Shown here in pieces: positions 56,641-64,000 of a stretch of DNA of 64,000 bases (the stretch's first letter is position 1; each line of letters opens with the position of its first letter). The stretch is taken from assembly GCF_001429395.1 (NCBI RefSeq), contig NZ_LMJT01000042.1:18914-82913 (forward strand). Direction: 5' to 3'. The position numbers and the translations under genes were made by a program. This stretch comes from Allobosea sp. Root381 (GTDB lineage Bacteria; Pseudomonadota; Alphaproteobacteria; Rhizobiales; Beijerinckiaceae). The notes beneath the pieces were generated by a model. That model made no database searches. It was given only the letters and a program-made list of their open reading frames with translations, and was not told the DNA's origin.

Positions 56641-57749
56641 TCAGACTGAACCAGGTCAGCAAGACCTTCTCCGGCGGCACCACGCCGGCCGTGGACCGGG
56701 TCTCGCTCGAGGTGCCCGATGGCGAGATCTGCGTCCTGCTCGGCCCCTCCGGCTGCGGCAAGACGACGACCATGAAGATGGTCAACCGGCTGATCGAGCC
56801 GAGCTCGGGCGAGATCCTGATCGACGGCAAGAACACCGCCGATTACGACGTCACCCAGCTGCGCCGCAGCATCGGCTATGTCATCCAGCAGATCGGCCTG
56901 TTCCCGAACAAGACGGTCGAGGACAACATCTGCATCGTGCCGGACATCCTCGGCTGGGACCGGGCGAAGTCGCGCAAGCGGGCAGCTGAGCTGCTCGACA
57001 TGGTCGCGCTCGAGCCCGGCGCCTTCCTGCATCGCTATCCGCGGGAGCTTTCCGGCGGGCAGCAGCAGCGCATCGGCGTGCTGCGCGCGATCGCGGCCGA
57101 TCCGCCGGTCCTGCTGATGGACGAGCCCTTCGGCGCCATCGACCCGATCAACCGCGTCATCATCCAGGACGAGTTCCTGAAGATGCAGGCGCAGATCCGC
57201 AAGACCATCCTGTTCGTCAGCCACGACATCGACGAGGCGGTGAAGATGGCCGACCGGATCGCGATCTTCAAGGACGGGCGGCTCGTCCAGTACGATACGC
57301 CGGACAACATCCTCGCCCATCCGGCGAACAGCTTCGTCTCCGATTTCGTCGGCGGCGACCGCACGCTGAAGCGTCTCCAGCTGCTGACGGTGCGCGACGC
57401 CATGCAGGCGGACCCGCCGCGGGTCCGCGCAGCCGACACGCTGAAGAAGGCGGCAGCGATCATGGAAGAGCACGGCCACCAGTCGATCGTGCTGGTCGGG
57501 CCGCGCGGCCGGGCCCGCGGCTATGTCTCGATGCAGGCGGCGCGCGGCGCGAACGGCCTCGTCAGCGAGAACCACGAGACCCTGCCGACGACGATCAAGC
57601 CGCATGAGGACCTGCGCACCGCGGTCTCGACCATGTTCCGCCACGACGTGTCCTGGCTCGCCTGCGTCGACGATGACGGCATGTATGTCGGCTATGTCAC
57701 GCTGCGCGGCTTCACCCGCCTGCTCTCCGAGACCTATCGGGATGGCTGA
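56637..57749 (+). CDS. Osmoprotectant ABC transporter ATPase with tandem CBS domains (OpuCA/OsmV-like)
   Basis: This 370-residue ATPase has Walker A GPSGCGKTT, signature ELSGGQQQR, Walker B VLLMDEPFGA and the H-loop FVSHDIDEAVK. Residues about 250-370 form two CBS domains (TVRDAMQADPPRVRAADTL and LPTTIKPHEDLRTAVSTMF), which in OpuA-type ATPases sense ionic strength or nucleotides and gate transport. Its ATG overlaps the permease stop (ATGA), so the two are translationally coupled, and the next permease overlaps its own end by eight bases. The ProV/OpuCA type is clear. Confidence 0.93.
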   Translation: MIRLNQVSKTFSGGTTPAVDRVSLEVPDGEICVLLGPSGCGKTTTMKMVNRLIEPSSGEILIDGKNTADYDVTQLRRSIGYVIQQIGLFPNKTVEDNICIVPDILGWDRAKSRKRAAELLDMVALEPGAFLHRYPRELSGGQQQRIGVLRAIAADPPVLLMDEPFGAIDPINRVIIQDEFLKMQAQIRKTILFVSHDIDEAVKMADRIAIFKDGRLVQYDTPDNILAHPANSFVSDFVGGDRTLKRLQLLTVRDAMQADPPRVRAADTLKKAAAIMEEHGHQSIVLVGPRGRARGYVSMQAARGANGLVSENHETLPTTIKPHEDLRTAVSTMFRHDVSWLACVDDDGMYVGYVTLRGFTRLLSETYRDG

Positions 57750-58479
57750 CGGCGTCCTGCCCATGCTGACCCAGCTGCGCCGCAACGGCGCGCATCTGGG
57801 CCTGTTCCTGCTCGGCGCCTGGGCCTGGGCCAGCGGCCTGCTGCCGGGCCTGCTCGACAAATGGGACGATATCGCCTTCCTCGGCTGGCAGCATGTGACG
57901 CTCGTCGCGATCTCGGGCGGCGCCGCGATCGCGCTCGGCGTGCCGCTCGGTATCCTGCTTACCCGGCCCCGCTTCCGCCCGATCGGCGATGCGGCCTTGC
58001 AGGTGCTCAATGTCGGCGCGACGATCCCGACGCTCGCCGTGCTGGCCTTGTCGATGAGCCTGCTCGGCATCGGCGACAGCTCGGCGATCTTCGCGCTCTT
58101 CGTGGCGTCGCTGCTGCCGATCGTCAGCAACACCATGGCCGGCCTGCGCGCCGTGCCGCCGCATCTTCTCGAGGCGGCGCGCGGCATGGGCCTGTCGCCG
58201 CGGCACATGCTGCTCCAGGTCGAGCTGCCGAACGCATTGTTCGTGATCTACACCGGCATCCGCACCGCGCTGGCGATCAATGTCGGCACCGTGCCGCTGG
58301 CCTTCCTGATCGGCGGCGGCGGACTCGGCGAGCTGATCTTCACCGGCATCGCGCTGAACGAGTTCGGCACCATGCTCGCCGGCGCCATCCCCACCGCCCT
58401 GCTGGCGGTGCTGATCGATTTCATCATGGCCCAGCTCCAGTTCTGGACCATCCCCCGAGGGGTCAACCCGCTGCGCTGA
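57742..58479 (+). CDS. Osmoprotectant ABC transporter second permease (OpuCD/OsmY-like)
   Basis: This 245-residue permease has about six hydrophobic segments and an N-terminal one at about residues 20-38. The coupling loop is LEAARGMGLSPRHMLLQVELP and the tail has GGGGLGELIFTGIALNEFG. It starts at ATG inside the last codons of the ATPase gene, so translation is coupled. It differs from the first permease in having an extra N-terminal hydrophobic segment. Two permeases with one ATPase and one binding protein is the standard OpuC/OsmU arrangement. Confidence 0.9.
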   Translation: MADGVLPMLTQLRRNGAHLGLFLLGAWAWASGLLPGLLDKWDDIAFLGWQHVTLVAISGGAAIALGVPLGILLTRPRFRPIGDAALQVLNVGATIPTLAVLALSMSLLGIGDSSAIFALFVASLLPIVSNTMAGLRAVPPHLLEAARGMGLSPRHMLLQVELPNALFVIYTGIRTALAINVGTVPLAFLIGGGGLGELIFTGIALNEFGTMLAGAIPTALLAVLIDFIMAQLQFWTIPRGVNPLR

Positions 58480-58520
58480 CCCCCCTGCATCTTCCCGCAG
58501 TCGTTTCAAGGAGACCGGGC

Positions 58521-59405
58521 ATGAAGCCTTCGTCGCGCCTATTCGCCATCGCCGCCCTGGCAGCCCTCTGGGCGATGCCCGCCAAGGCCAATTCCATCGT
58601 CGTCGGCGGCAAGAACTTCACCGAGCAGCTGCTGCTCGCGGAAGTGACCTCGCAGTTGCTCACCAAGAAGGGCTTCAAGGTCGACAAGCGAGACGGCCTC
58701 GGCTCGCAGGTCGTTCGCGACGCGCAGGTCAGCGGCCAGATCGACGTCTACTGGGAATATACCGGCACCTCGCTGGTGACCTACAACAAGGTCAACGAGC
58801 GCCTCGGTGCCAAGGAGACCTATGAGCGCGTCAAGGAGCTCGACGCCAAGCTCGGCCTGACCTGGCTGACGCCTTCGGCGGCGAACAACACCTACGCCAT
58901 CGCGGTCCGCGACGGCGAGCCCAAGACCGACGCGATCAAGACGCTCTCGGATCTCGCCGCCGCCTTCAACGACAAGAAGCCGTTGACCATCGCCGTCAAT
59001 GCCGAGTTCCCGGGGCGCCCCGACGGCCTGCCCGGCATGCAGACGACCTATGGCTTCAAGGCTGGTCGCGCCAACCTGAAGTCGATGGATTCCGGCCTGA
59101 CCTATCAGGCGCTGCGCGACAAGCAGGTCGATGCCGCCCTCGTCTTCGCCACCGACGGCCGCATTCAGGGCTTCAAGTTCCGCGTGCTCGCCGACGACAA
59201 GGAGTTCTTCCCGAACTACGCCGCCGTGCCGGTCGTGCGCACCGAGACGCTGAAGGCCAATCCGAAGCTCGAAGAGGCTCTGACCGCGCTCGCCGCCAAG
59301 CTCTCGGACGAGGTCCTGCAGGGCCTCAACGCCAAGGTCGATGTCGACAAGACGCCGATCGAGAAGGTCGCGAGCCAGTTCCTGACCGATAACGGTCTGA
59401 TCTGA
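58521..59405 (+). CDS. Osmoprotectant-binding periplasmic protein (OpuCC/OsmX-like)
   Basis: This 294-residue OpuAC-family solute-binding protein has a cleavable signal peptide (MKPSSRLFAIAALAALWAMP, cut near AKA). SIVVGGKNFTEQLLLAEVTS is the family's N-terminal signature, and DVYWEYTGTSLV and DAALVFATDGRIQGF line the binding pocket. No lipobox is present, so it is a free periplasmic protein. AAGGAG lies eight bases before the ATG. A perfect intrinsic terminator follows, marking the end of the operon. Glycine betaine, choline sulfate or a related solute is the probable ligand. Confidence 0.93.
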   Translation: MKPSSRLFAIAALAALWAMPAKANSIVVGGKNFTEQLLLAEVTSQLLTKKGFKVDKRDGLGSQVVRDAQVSGQIDVYWEYTGTSLVTYNKVNERLGAKETYERVKELDAKLGLTWLTPSAANNTYAIAVRDGEPKTDAIKTLSDLAAAFNDKKPLTIAVNAEFPGRPDGLPGMQTTYGFKAGRANLKSMDSGLTYQALRDKQVDAALVFATDGRIQGFKFRVLADDKEFFPNYAAVPVVRTETLKANPKLEEALTALAAKLSDEVLQGLNAKVDVDKTPIEKVASQFLTDNGLI

Positions 59406-59428
59406 CGCCGTCGAATACCGACGTTATT

Positions 59429-59471
59429 GCGCCGTCGTCATGGGCCATGCCCGGGACGACGGCGCTTTTTT
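59429..59471 (+). terminator. Intrinsic terminator of the osmoprotectant operon
   Basis: GCGCCGTCGTC and GACGACGGCGC form an 11-bp perfect stem, with GGGCCATGCCC inside, followed by TTTTTT. Confidence 0.95.
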
Positions 59472-59482
59472 GACTCAGCCCT

Positions 59483-61087
59483 CTAGAAGCGTCCGCGCTT
59501 GCGATCCGCCAGTACGGCCATCGCGGCGTTACGCCCTGGCGCGCCGGTGACGCCACCGCCGGGATGGGCGCCCGAGCCGCAGAGATAGAGCCCCGGCAGC
59601 GGCATGCGGTAATTGCCATGGCCAAGCACCGGCCGCGCCGAGAACAGCTGGTCGAGCGTCAGCCGGCCATGGAAGATGTCGCCGCCGATCAGGCCGAAGC
59701 GCTGCTCGAGATCGACCGGGCCGAGTGCCAGCCGCCCGATCACCGAGGCCTTGAAGCCCGGTGCATGGCGGTCGACGGTGTCGATCATCAGGTCCGCGAC
59801 GGTCTCGCGGCAATCCTCCCAGGCGATGCCGTCCGGCAGCTCCGGCGCGACATGCTGGCAGAACAGGCTGGCGACATGGGCGCCCGCAGGCGCCAGCGTG
59901 TCGTCCAGCGTCGACGGAATGAGCATTTCTACGATCGGCTCGCGCGACCAGCCGTCGAGCCGCGCCTGGGCATGGGCGCGGTCCATGTAGCCGAGGCTCG
60001 GCGCGATGATGATGCCGGCGGTGTGGTGGTCGCCCGGACCGGGCAGGCTGGTGAAGCGCGGCAGCTCCGACAGCGCCACATTCATCCGGAAGGTGGCCGA
60101 GCCCGAGGCGTAGCGGCCGATGCGCTCGGAGAAATCGGCCGGCAGCAGCGCCGGATCGACCTTCGAGAACAGCAGCCGCGGATGCAGGTTGGAGACGACC
60201 GCCTTGGCCCGGACGATGTCGCCGGCCTCGGTGACGGCGCCCGCCGCCCTGCCCTTCTCGGAAAGCACCTCCGCCACGGGCGAACCGAGCCTGATCTCGA
60301 CGCCGGCCTCCGCGCAGGCCTTCGCCATCGCCTGGGTGATCGCGCCCATGCCGCCGATGGCGTGGCCCCAGGCGCCCTTGCGGCCGTTCACCTCGCCGAA
60401 GACATGGTGCAGCAGCACATAGGCCGAGCCCGGCGTATAGGGGCTGGCATAGTTGCCGACCACCGCATCGAAGCCGAGCAGCGCCTTGATCGGATCGCTC
60501 TCGAACCAGCCGTCGAGCCAGTCGCCCGCCGATTTCGTGAACAGGTCGAGCACGTCTCGTCTGGCGGTCGTGTCGAGCCCGCCGAGGCGACGGCCGAGCC
60601 GCCCCGCCTCCAGCAGCTCCGGCAGCGCGGCGAGCCAGCCGCCCTCGGTGACGTTCGGCGGCGCGCGCAGCATCAGCTCGCGCAATACGGCGGCGACCGC
60701 CTCCAGCCTGTCTTCATAGGCGCCGAGCCGCTCGGCATCGCGCGTCGAGAACTTCGCGACCTGGCTTTCGGTCAGGCCGGCGCCGGCGGCGAGGTACTGC
60801 CCGTCCGGCAGCGGCAGGAAATTCGCCATCCGGCGCTCGACGATGCGCAGGCCGTGCCGCGCCAGCTCCATCTCGCGGATGATCTCGGGCCGGAGCAGGC
60901 TGACCGTGTAGCTCGCGGTCGAATTGCGGAAGCCGGGGTGGAATTCCTCGGTGACCGCGGCGCCGCCGACGACATGGCGCCGTTCCAGCACCGTGACCTT
61001 CAAGCCGGCGCGCGCGAGCTGGAAGGCGCAAACGAGGCCGTTATGCCCGCCGCCCAGGATGACGATGTCGGTTTCGCTCGTAGCCAT
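59483..61087 (-). CDS. FAD-dependent oxidoreductase, PYROXD2/phytoene-desaturase-like
   Basis: This 534-residue flavoprotein has the Rossmann FAD loop VILGGGHNGLVCAFQLARAG, then VTVLERRHVVGGAAVTEEFHPGF and YTVSLLRPEI. The C-terminal part has GLYLCGSGAHPGGGVTGAPG and ARPVLGHGNYRMPLPGLYL. This is the PYROXD2/CrtI-like class, which includes phytoene desaturases, but no carotenoid genes adjoin it and the motifs are nearer PYROXD2. I start at MATSETD; in-frame codons upstream have no homology. It is convergent with the osmoprotectant operon and divergent from the carbamoylase-type hydrolase across about 155 bases. The substrate is unknown. Confidence 0.87.
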   Translation of the reverse strand: MATSETDIVILGGGHNGLVCAFQLARAGLKVTVLERRHVVGGAAVTEEFHPGFRNSTASYTVSLLRPEIIREMELARHGLRIVERRMANFLPLPDGQYLAAGAGLTESQVAKFSTRDAERLGAYEDRLEAVAAVLRELMLRAPPNVTEGGWLAALPELLEAGRLGRRLGGLDTTARRDVLDLFTKSAGDWLDGWFESDPIKALLGFDAVVGNYASPYTPGSAYVLLHHVFGEVNGRKGAWGHAIGGMGAITQAMAKACAEAGVEIRLGSPVAEVLSEKGRAAGAVTEAGDIVRAKAVVSNLHPRLLFSKVDPALLPADFSERIGRYASGSATFRMNVALSELPRFTSLPGPGDHHTAGIIIAPSLGYMDRAHAQARLDGWSREPIVEMLIPSTLDDTLAPAGAHVASLFCQHVAPELPDGIAWEDCRETVADLMIDTVDRHAPGFKASVIGRLALGPVDLEQRFGLIGGDIFHGRLTLDQLFSARPVLGHGNYRMPLPGLYLCGSGAHPGGGVTGAPGRNAAMAVLADRKRGRF

Positions 61088-61242
61088 GGTCCCATCCGTA
61101 TCGACGCCGGCCCGGCGTCGGGCATGCCTTGCCCGCCTCCGCTCCACCGGCGATGTCCCGCATCGCTAATATCTATTTGCCCGCCTCGCCAGCCGTGGCC
61201 GATAGTCCGGCCATCAAGTCACCGGCACCGAAGACGAGACCG

Positions 61243-62493
61243 ATGGAACAACACGCCAAAGCCCGCATCGACATGGCACGCTTCTGGGAGACGATCGAGC
61301 GCTCGGCCGAAATCGGCCAGGGCCGGCCGGGCGGCCTCGCCCGCCTCGCCTGTTCCGACGCCGACAAGGAGGTGCGCGACCAGTTCGTGGCCTGGTGCCG
61401 CGAAGCCGGCCTGAGCGTCCGCGTCGACGGCATGGGCAACATCTTCGCGCGCCGTGCCGGCACGGATGACAGCCTGCCGCCGGTCGTGATGGGCAGCCAT
61501 CTCGACACCCAGTTCAATGGCGGGCGCTTCGACGGCATTCTCGGCGTGCTCGGCGGGCTGGAGGTTTGCCGTGCCCTCGATACGCTCGGCCATCGCACCC
61601 GCCGGCCGCTCGAGGTGGTCAACTGGACGAACGAGGAAGGCGCCCGCTTCTCGCCGCCGATGGTCGGTTCCGGCGCCTTCACCGGAGCCTACACGCTCGA
61701 CTGGGCGCAAGGACGCAGCGACGAGGATGGCCGATCGATCGGCGAGGAGCTCGCCCGCATCGGCTATCTCGGCGAGATGGAGCCGCAGCCTCATGCCTTC
61801 GACGCCTATTTCGAGCTACATATCGAGCAGGGGCCGATCCTCGACCGCGAGGGCATGCAGGTCGGCGTCGTCACCGGCGGCTTCCCCTCCACCGGCATGC
61901 TGATCGAGTTCAAGGGCGAGACCGCCCATACCGGTCCCTGGCCGATGGAGCGGCGCAAGAACGCGCTGATCGCCGGAGCCCGCTTCCTCGTCGCCGTCGA
62001 CGATCTCGGCTGGGTCCATGCCGGCACCGGCGGCAAGGCGACCGCAGGCCGCCTCGTCGCCTGGCCCAACAAGCCCGGCATCCTCTCCGACTGGGCCCAG
62101 GCTGTCGGCGATGTCCGCCATCCCGATCCGCAGACCTCGGCCGTGATGGCGGAAGCGATGCGTCGCGCCGCCTTCGAGGCCGCGGCGAAGGCGGATTGTG
62201 CCGTCGAGATCCTCGACATCTGGAGCTGGGGCGGGCGCATCTTCGCGGAGGATCTGGTCGGACAGGTGCGCGACACCGCGGCTGCGCTCGGCTACCGCCA
62301 CAAGGACATCCTCAGCCAGGCCGGGCACGACGCCTATTTCGTCGCCCGCCACGCGCCGACCGCGATGATCTTCACGCCCTGCCGTGGCGGCATCACTCAC
62401 AACAACGCTGAACTCTGCACGCCGGAAGACCTCGAACCCGGGCTGAACGTGCTGTTGCAGACTGTGCTGGCGCGCGCCGACCGGAAAGGCTGA
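61243..62493 (+). CDS. M20 family Zn-dependent hydrolase (N-carbamoyl-L-amino acid hydrolase/allantoate amidohydrolase type)
   Basis: This 416-residue cytosolic dinuclear metallo-enzyme splits N-carbamoyl amino acids, beta-ureidopropionate or allantoate. Key blocks are MGSHLDTQFNGGRFDG, VVNWTNEEGARFSPPMVGSG, YFELHIEQGPIL and SQAGHDAYFVARHAPTAMIF, with GRAG-type dimerisation segments between. I start at the ATG of MEQHAKARI; an in-frame ATG 30 codons earlier is less likely, since the family begins near this point. Neighbours give no pathway, so the exact substrate (hydantoin, pyrimidine or purine breakdown) is unresolved. Confidence 0.88.
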   Translation: MEQHAKARIDMARFWETIERSAEIGQGRPGGLARLACSDADKEVRDQFVAWCREAGLSVRVDGMGNIFARRAGTDDSLPPVVMGSHLDTQFNGGRFDGILGVLGGLEVCRALDTLGHRTRRPLEVVNWTNEEGARFSPPMVGSGAFTGAYTLDWAQGRSDEDGRSIGEELARIGYLGEMEPQPHAFDAYFELHIEQGPILDREGMQVGVVTGGFPSTGMLIEFKGETAHTGPWPMERRKNALIAGARFLVAVDDLGWVHAGTGGKATAGRLVAWPNKPGILSDWAQAVGDVRHPDPQTSAVMAEAMRRAAFEAAAKADCAVEILDIWSWGGRIFAEDLVGQVRDTAAALGYRHKDILSQAGHDAYFVARHAPTAMIFTPCRGGITHNNAELCTPEDLEPGLNVLLQTVLARADRKG

Positions 62494-62629
62494 ACAGGCC
62501 TTTCGACGGTGCCGCCAAGGGCTCCGGCTGACCTCTTTCGACCTTCGATAATTTACGCTTAACCCCCGATGACGGCGCGCTTGGCTTGCGCTAGATTGCG
62601 CGCTCCCGGTCACCTAACCCTGAAGCTCC

Positions 62630-63352
62630 ATGTTCGATCGTCGCAAGCCTCCTGCCGCTCAACCCTTCGTCACGCACGAAAATATCGAAGCCAAGGTTAA
62701 ATGGTTCGACCCCGAGAAGGGGTTCGGTTTCGCGTCGCCGGCCGATGGCTCTGGCGACGTCTTTTTGCATATCTCGGCGATCGGCCCGCTCGACCAGCAG
62801 GACCTGCAGCCGGGCGCGACGATCATCGCCGATCTCGGCGAGGGACGCCGCGGTCTCCAGGTTGTCGCGATCCACGAGATCGACGCCTCGACCGCGACCC
62901 CGGCGGCACCGCGCGCTCCCCGCGCCCCCCGCGACGATTTCGGCGGCGGCGGTTATGGCGGTGGCGATCGCGGCGGCTACGGCGGCGGTGACCGCGGTGG
63001 CTACGGTGGCGGTGGCGACCGCGGCGGCTATGGCGGCGGTGATCGCGGCGGCTACGGTGGCGGCGGCGGTGGTTACGGCGGCGGTGGATATTCCGATCGC
63101 GGCGACCGTGGCGGCTTCGCCAGCCGTGACAGCGGCCCGATGGAGGGCCCCTATGACGGCGCCGTGAAGTTCTTCAACTCGGAGCGCGGCTTCGGCTTCA
63201 TCGCGCCGGACCAGGGCGGCCCGGACGTGTTCCTGCACGTTTCCTCGCTGAGCCGCAGCGGCCTGCAGCCGCCGATGGACGGGCAGCGCATCCGCTTCTC
63301 GATCCGCGCCGGCAAGAAGGGCCCGGAAGCGGCGAACGTCAGCTTCATCTGA
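62630..63352 (+). CDS. Double cold-shock-domain protein with Gly/Arg/Tyr-rich linker
   Basis: This 240-residue RNA-binding protein has two cold-shock domains. The first, at about 20-85, has KWFDPEKGFGFA and DVFLHISAI; the second, at about 172-240, has KFFNSERGFGFIAP and DVFLHVSSL. Both retain the RNP1 and RNP2 aromatic residues. The 75-residue linker is mostly DRGGYGGG units, an RGG-like, probably disordered and phase-separating segment resembling eukaryotic RNA-binding proteins. Alphaproteobacterial CspA pairs exist, but this linker is unusually long and repetitive. The ATG follows a weak upstream GAAGC. It probably acts as an RNA chaperone in cold or stationary phase. Confidence 0.92.
   Translation: MFDRRKPPAAQPFVTHENIEAKVKWFDPEKGFGFASPADGSGDVFLHISAIGPLDQQDLQPGATIIADLGEGRRGLQVVAIHEIDASTATPAAPRAPRAPRDDFGGGGYGGGDRGGYGGGDRGGYGGGGDRGGYGGGDRGGYGGGGGGYGGGGYSDRGDRGGFASRDSGPMEGPYDGAVKFFNSERGFGFIAPDQGGPDVFLHVSSLSRSGLQPPMDGQRIRFSIRAGKKGPEAANVSFI
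62943..63093 (+). repeat. In-frame tandem repeat coding for the Gly/Arg/Tyr linker
   Basis: Five to six imperfect units of about 18-27 bases such as GGCGGCTACGGCGGCGGTGA code for GGYGGGDR. Units are in frame, so slippage could lengthen or shorten the linker without breaking the gene. Confidence 0.75.
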
Positions 63353-63375
63353 AGCGGCCCACACTCGAGAATTCG

Positions 63376-63404
63376 GGCCCGCCGGTTCGCCAGCGGGCCT
63401 TTTT
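63376..63404 (+). terminator. Intrinsic terminator after the double cold-shock gene
   Basis: GGCCCGC (63376-63382) and GCGGGCC (63393-63399) form a 7-bp stem, followed by TTTTT. It also stands between this gene and the convergent MOSC gene. Confidence 0.85.
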
Positions 63405-63424
63405 CGTTTCGGTGGGCTGGGCGC

Positions 63425-63967
63425 TCAGACCCGTTCGAGCGCCCGGTGCGGCTCGGCCGGGAGCGTGACGGCGACCGCATCCCCGGCGCGGATCTCGCCG
63501 CCTTCCAGCACGATCCCCATGATCCCGGCCTTGCGGACGATATTCCCCTGCTCGTCGCGCCCTAGCACGGCCTTGAGCAGCCCCGGCTTGAACGCCTCGA
63601 TCTGGGAACAAGGATTGCGCAGCCCGGTGATCTCGACCACGGCGTCGTTCCCAAGCCGCAACCGGGCACCGACCGGCAGCCCGAGCAGGTCCAGGCCCCG
63701 CGTCAGCACGTTCTCGCCCATCTGCCCCGGCGCCACGTCGAAGCCAGCGCCCGCCAGTTCCTCCAGCAATTCCGCGTGGATGAGATGGACCTGCCGCAGA
63801 TTGGGCTGGGTCGGGTCGACCTTGACGCGCGAGCGGTGCTTCACCGTCTCGCCGCAATGCGCGTCGCCTTCGACGCCGAGACCCTTCAGCAGCCGGATCG
63901 AAGCCTGGTTCGGCTTGCTGAAACGATGCCCCAAGGCGCTGCTCACCGCGATCACCGTCGCGCTCAT
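63425..63967 (-). CDS. MOSC domain-containing protein
   Basis: This 180-residue small MOSC-domain protein belongs to the family of molybdenum cofactor sulfurase C-terminal and YiiM-like proteins that handle Moco-bound substrates or N-hydroxylated compounds. The conserved parts are GVEGDAHCGETVKHRSRV, FDVAPGQMGENVLTRGLDL, LRLGNDAVVEITGLRNPC and the final MGIVLEGGEIRAGDAV, with the expected Cys in RNPCSQIEAF. AGAGGACG lies six bases before the ATG. It is convergent with the cold-shock gene. The precise role is unknown. Confidence 0.85.
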   Translation of the reverse strand: MSATVIAVSSALGHRFSKPNQASIRLLKGLGVEGDAHCGETVKHRSRVKVDPTQPNLRQVHLIHAELLEELAGAGFDVAPGQMGENVLTRGLDLLGLPVGARLRLGNDAVVEITGLRNPCSQIEAFKPGLLKAVLGRDEQGNIVRKAGIMGIVLEGGEIRAGDAVAVTLPAEPHRALERV

Positions 63968-64000
63968 GTCGAACGTCCTCTTGAAACCACGCGAACCGTC

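Noticed and set aside
62943..63093. CRISPR-like spacing of repeats
   Set aside because: Units are in-frame Gly/Arg/Tyr codons without unique spacers, within a cold-shock protein gene.

Overview
The window is GC-rich DNA from an alphaproteobacterium of the order Hyphomicrobiales (Rhizobiales). Support comes from the gene set and local gene order: argH-lptM-lysA-TIGR02302 with tlpA divergent, purL-bolA-grxD, cpdR, a ROSE-like heat-shock leader, an sRNA resembling the rhizobial alpha-r14/suhB type, and a cobalamin riboswitch before nrdA. Several palindromic intergenic repeats remind me of those in Bosea-like genomes. A Bosea-type organism is my best guess, but this rests on gene content and recall only.

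Layout. 1-9.9 kb: an fsr-type efflux gene (cut by the window edge), a TIGR02302 membrane protein, lysA, lptM, argH, divergent tlpA and an exported amidohydrolase. 10-13 kb: a NodU/CmcH-type carbamoyltransferase and an unknown exported protein. 13-19.5 kb: grxD, bolA and purL; a thioesterase, a methyltransferase and galU; divergent galE. 19.6-25.1 kb: rnk, a lytic transglycosylase behind a CtrA-like box, a DUF459 hydrolase, an ABC-F ATPase with an apparent leader-peptide attenuator, and a DUF6958 protein. 25.2-33.1 kb: gltD and gltB, with a divergent threonine aldolase. 33.2-38.5 kb: a proline-rich exported protein, hsp20 with a thermosensor-like leader, an alpha/beta hydrolase overlapping hisN tail to tail, an sRNA, an N-formylglutamate amidohydrolase family gene and cpdR.

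At 38.7 kb a tRNA-Val(GAC) and its terminator are followed directly by the in-frame C-terminal remnant of a thiamine-diphosphate enzyme, a scar, an M20 peptidase and an LssY_C protein. This is the most island-like stretch. 42.1-49.5 kb is an efflux and resistance block: tetR, adaptor and RND pump in one operon, with a divergent pentapeptide-repeat protein and a separate MFS transporter. 49.5-54.1 kb is nrdA and nrdB behind a promoter that combines an NrdR-like palindrome with a B12 riboswitch. 54.2-59.5 kb is an asparagine synthetase divergent, across an AT-rich regulatory region, from a four-gene OpuC/Osm-type osmoprotectant ABC transporter. The window ends with a PYROXD2-like oxidoreductase, an N-carbamoylase-type hydrolase, a double cold-shock-domain protein with a Gly/Arg/Tyr-rich linker, and a MOSC protein.

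The most promising undescribed element is the ABC-F leader at about 24.52-24.67 kb. A promoter-like -10 box sits seven bases before the AUG of a 32-codon ORF, whose stop codon lies inside the upstream arm of an intrinsic terminator. A perfect 8-bp hairpin overlaps that same arm.
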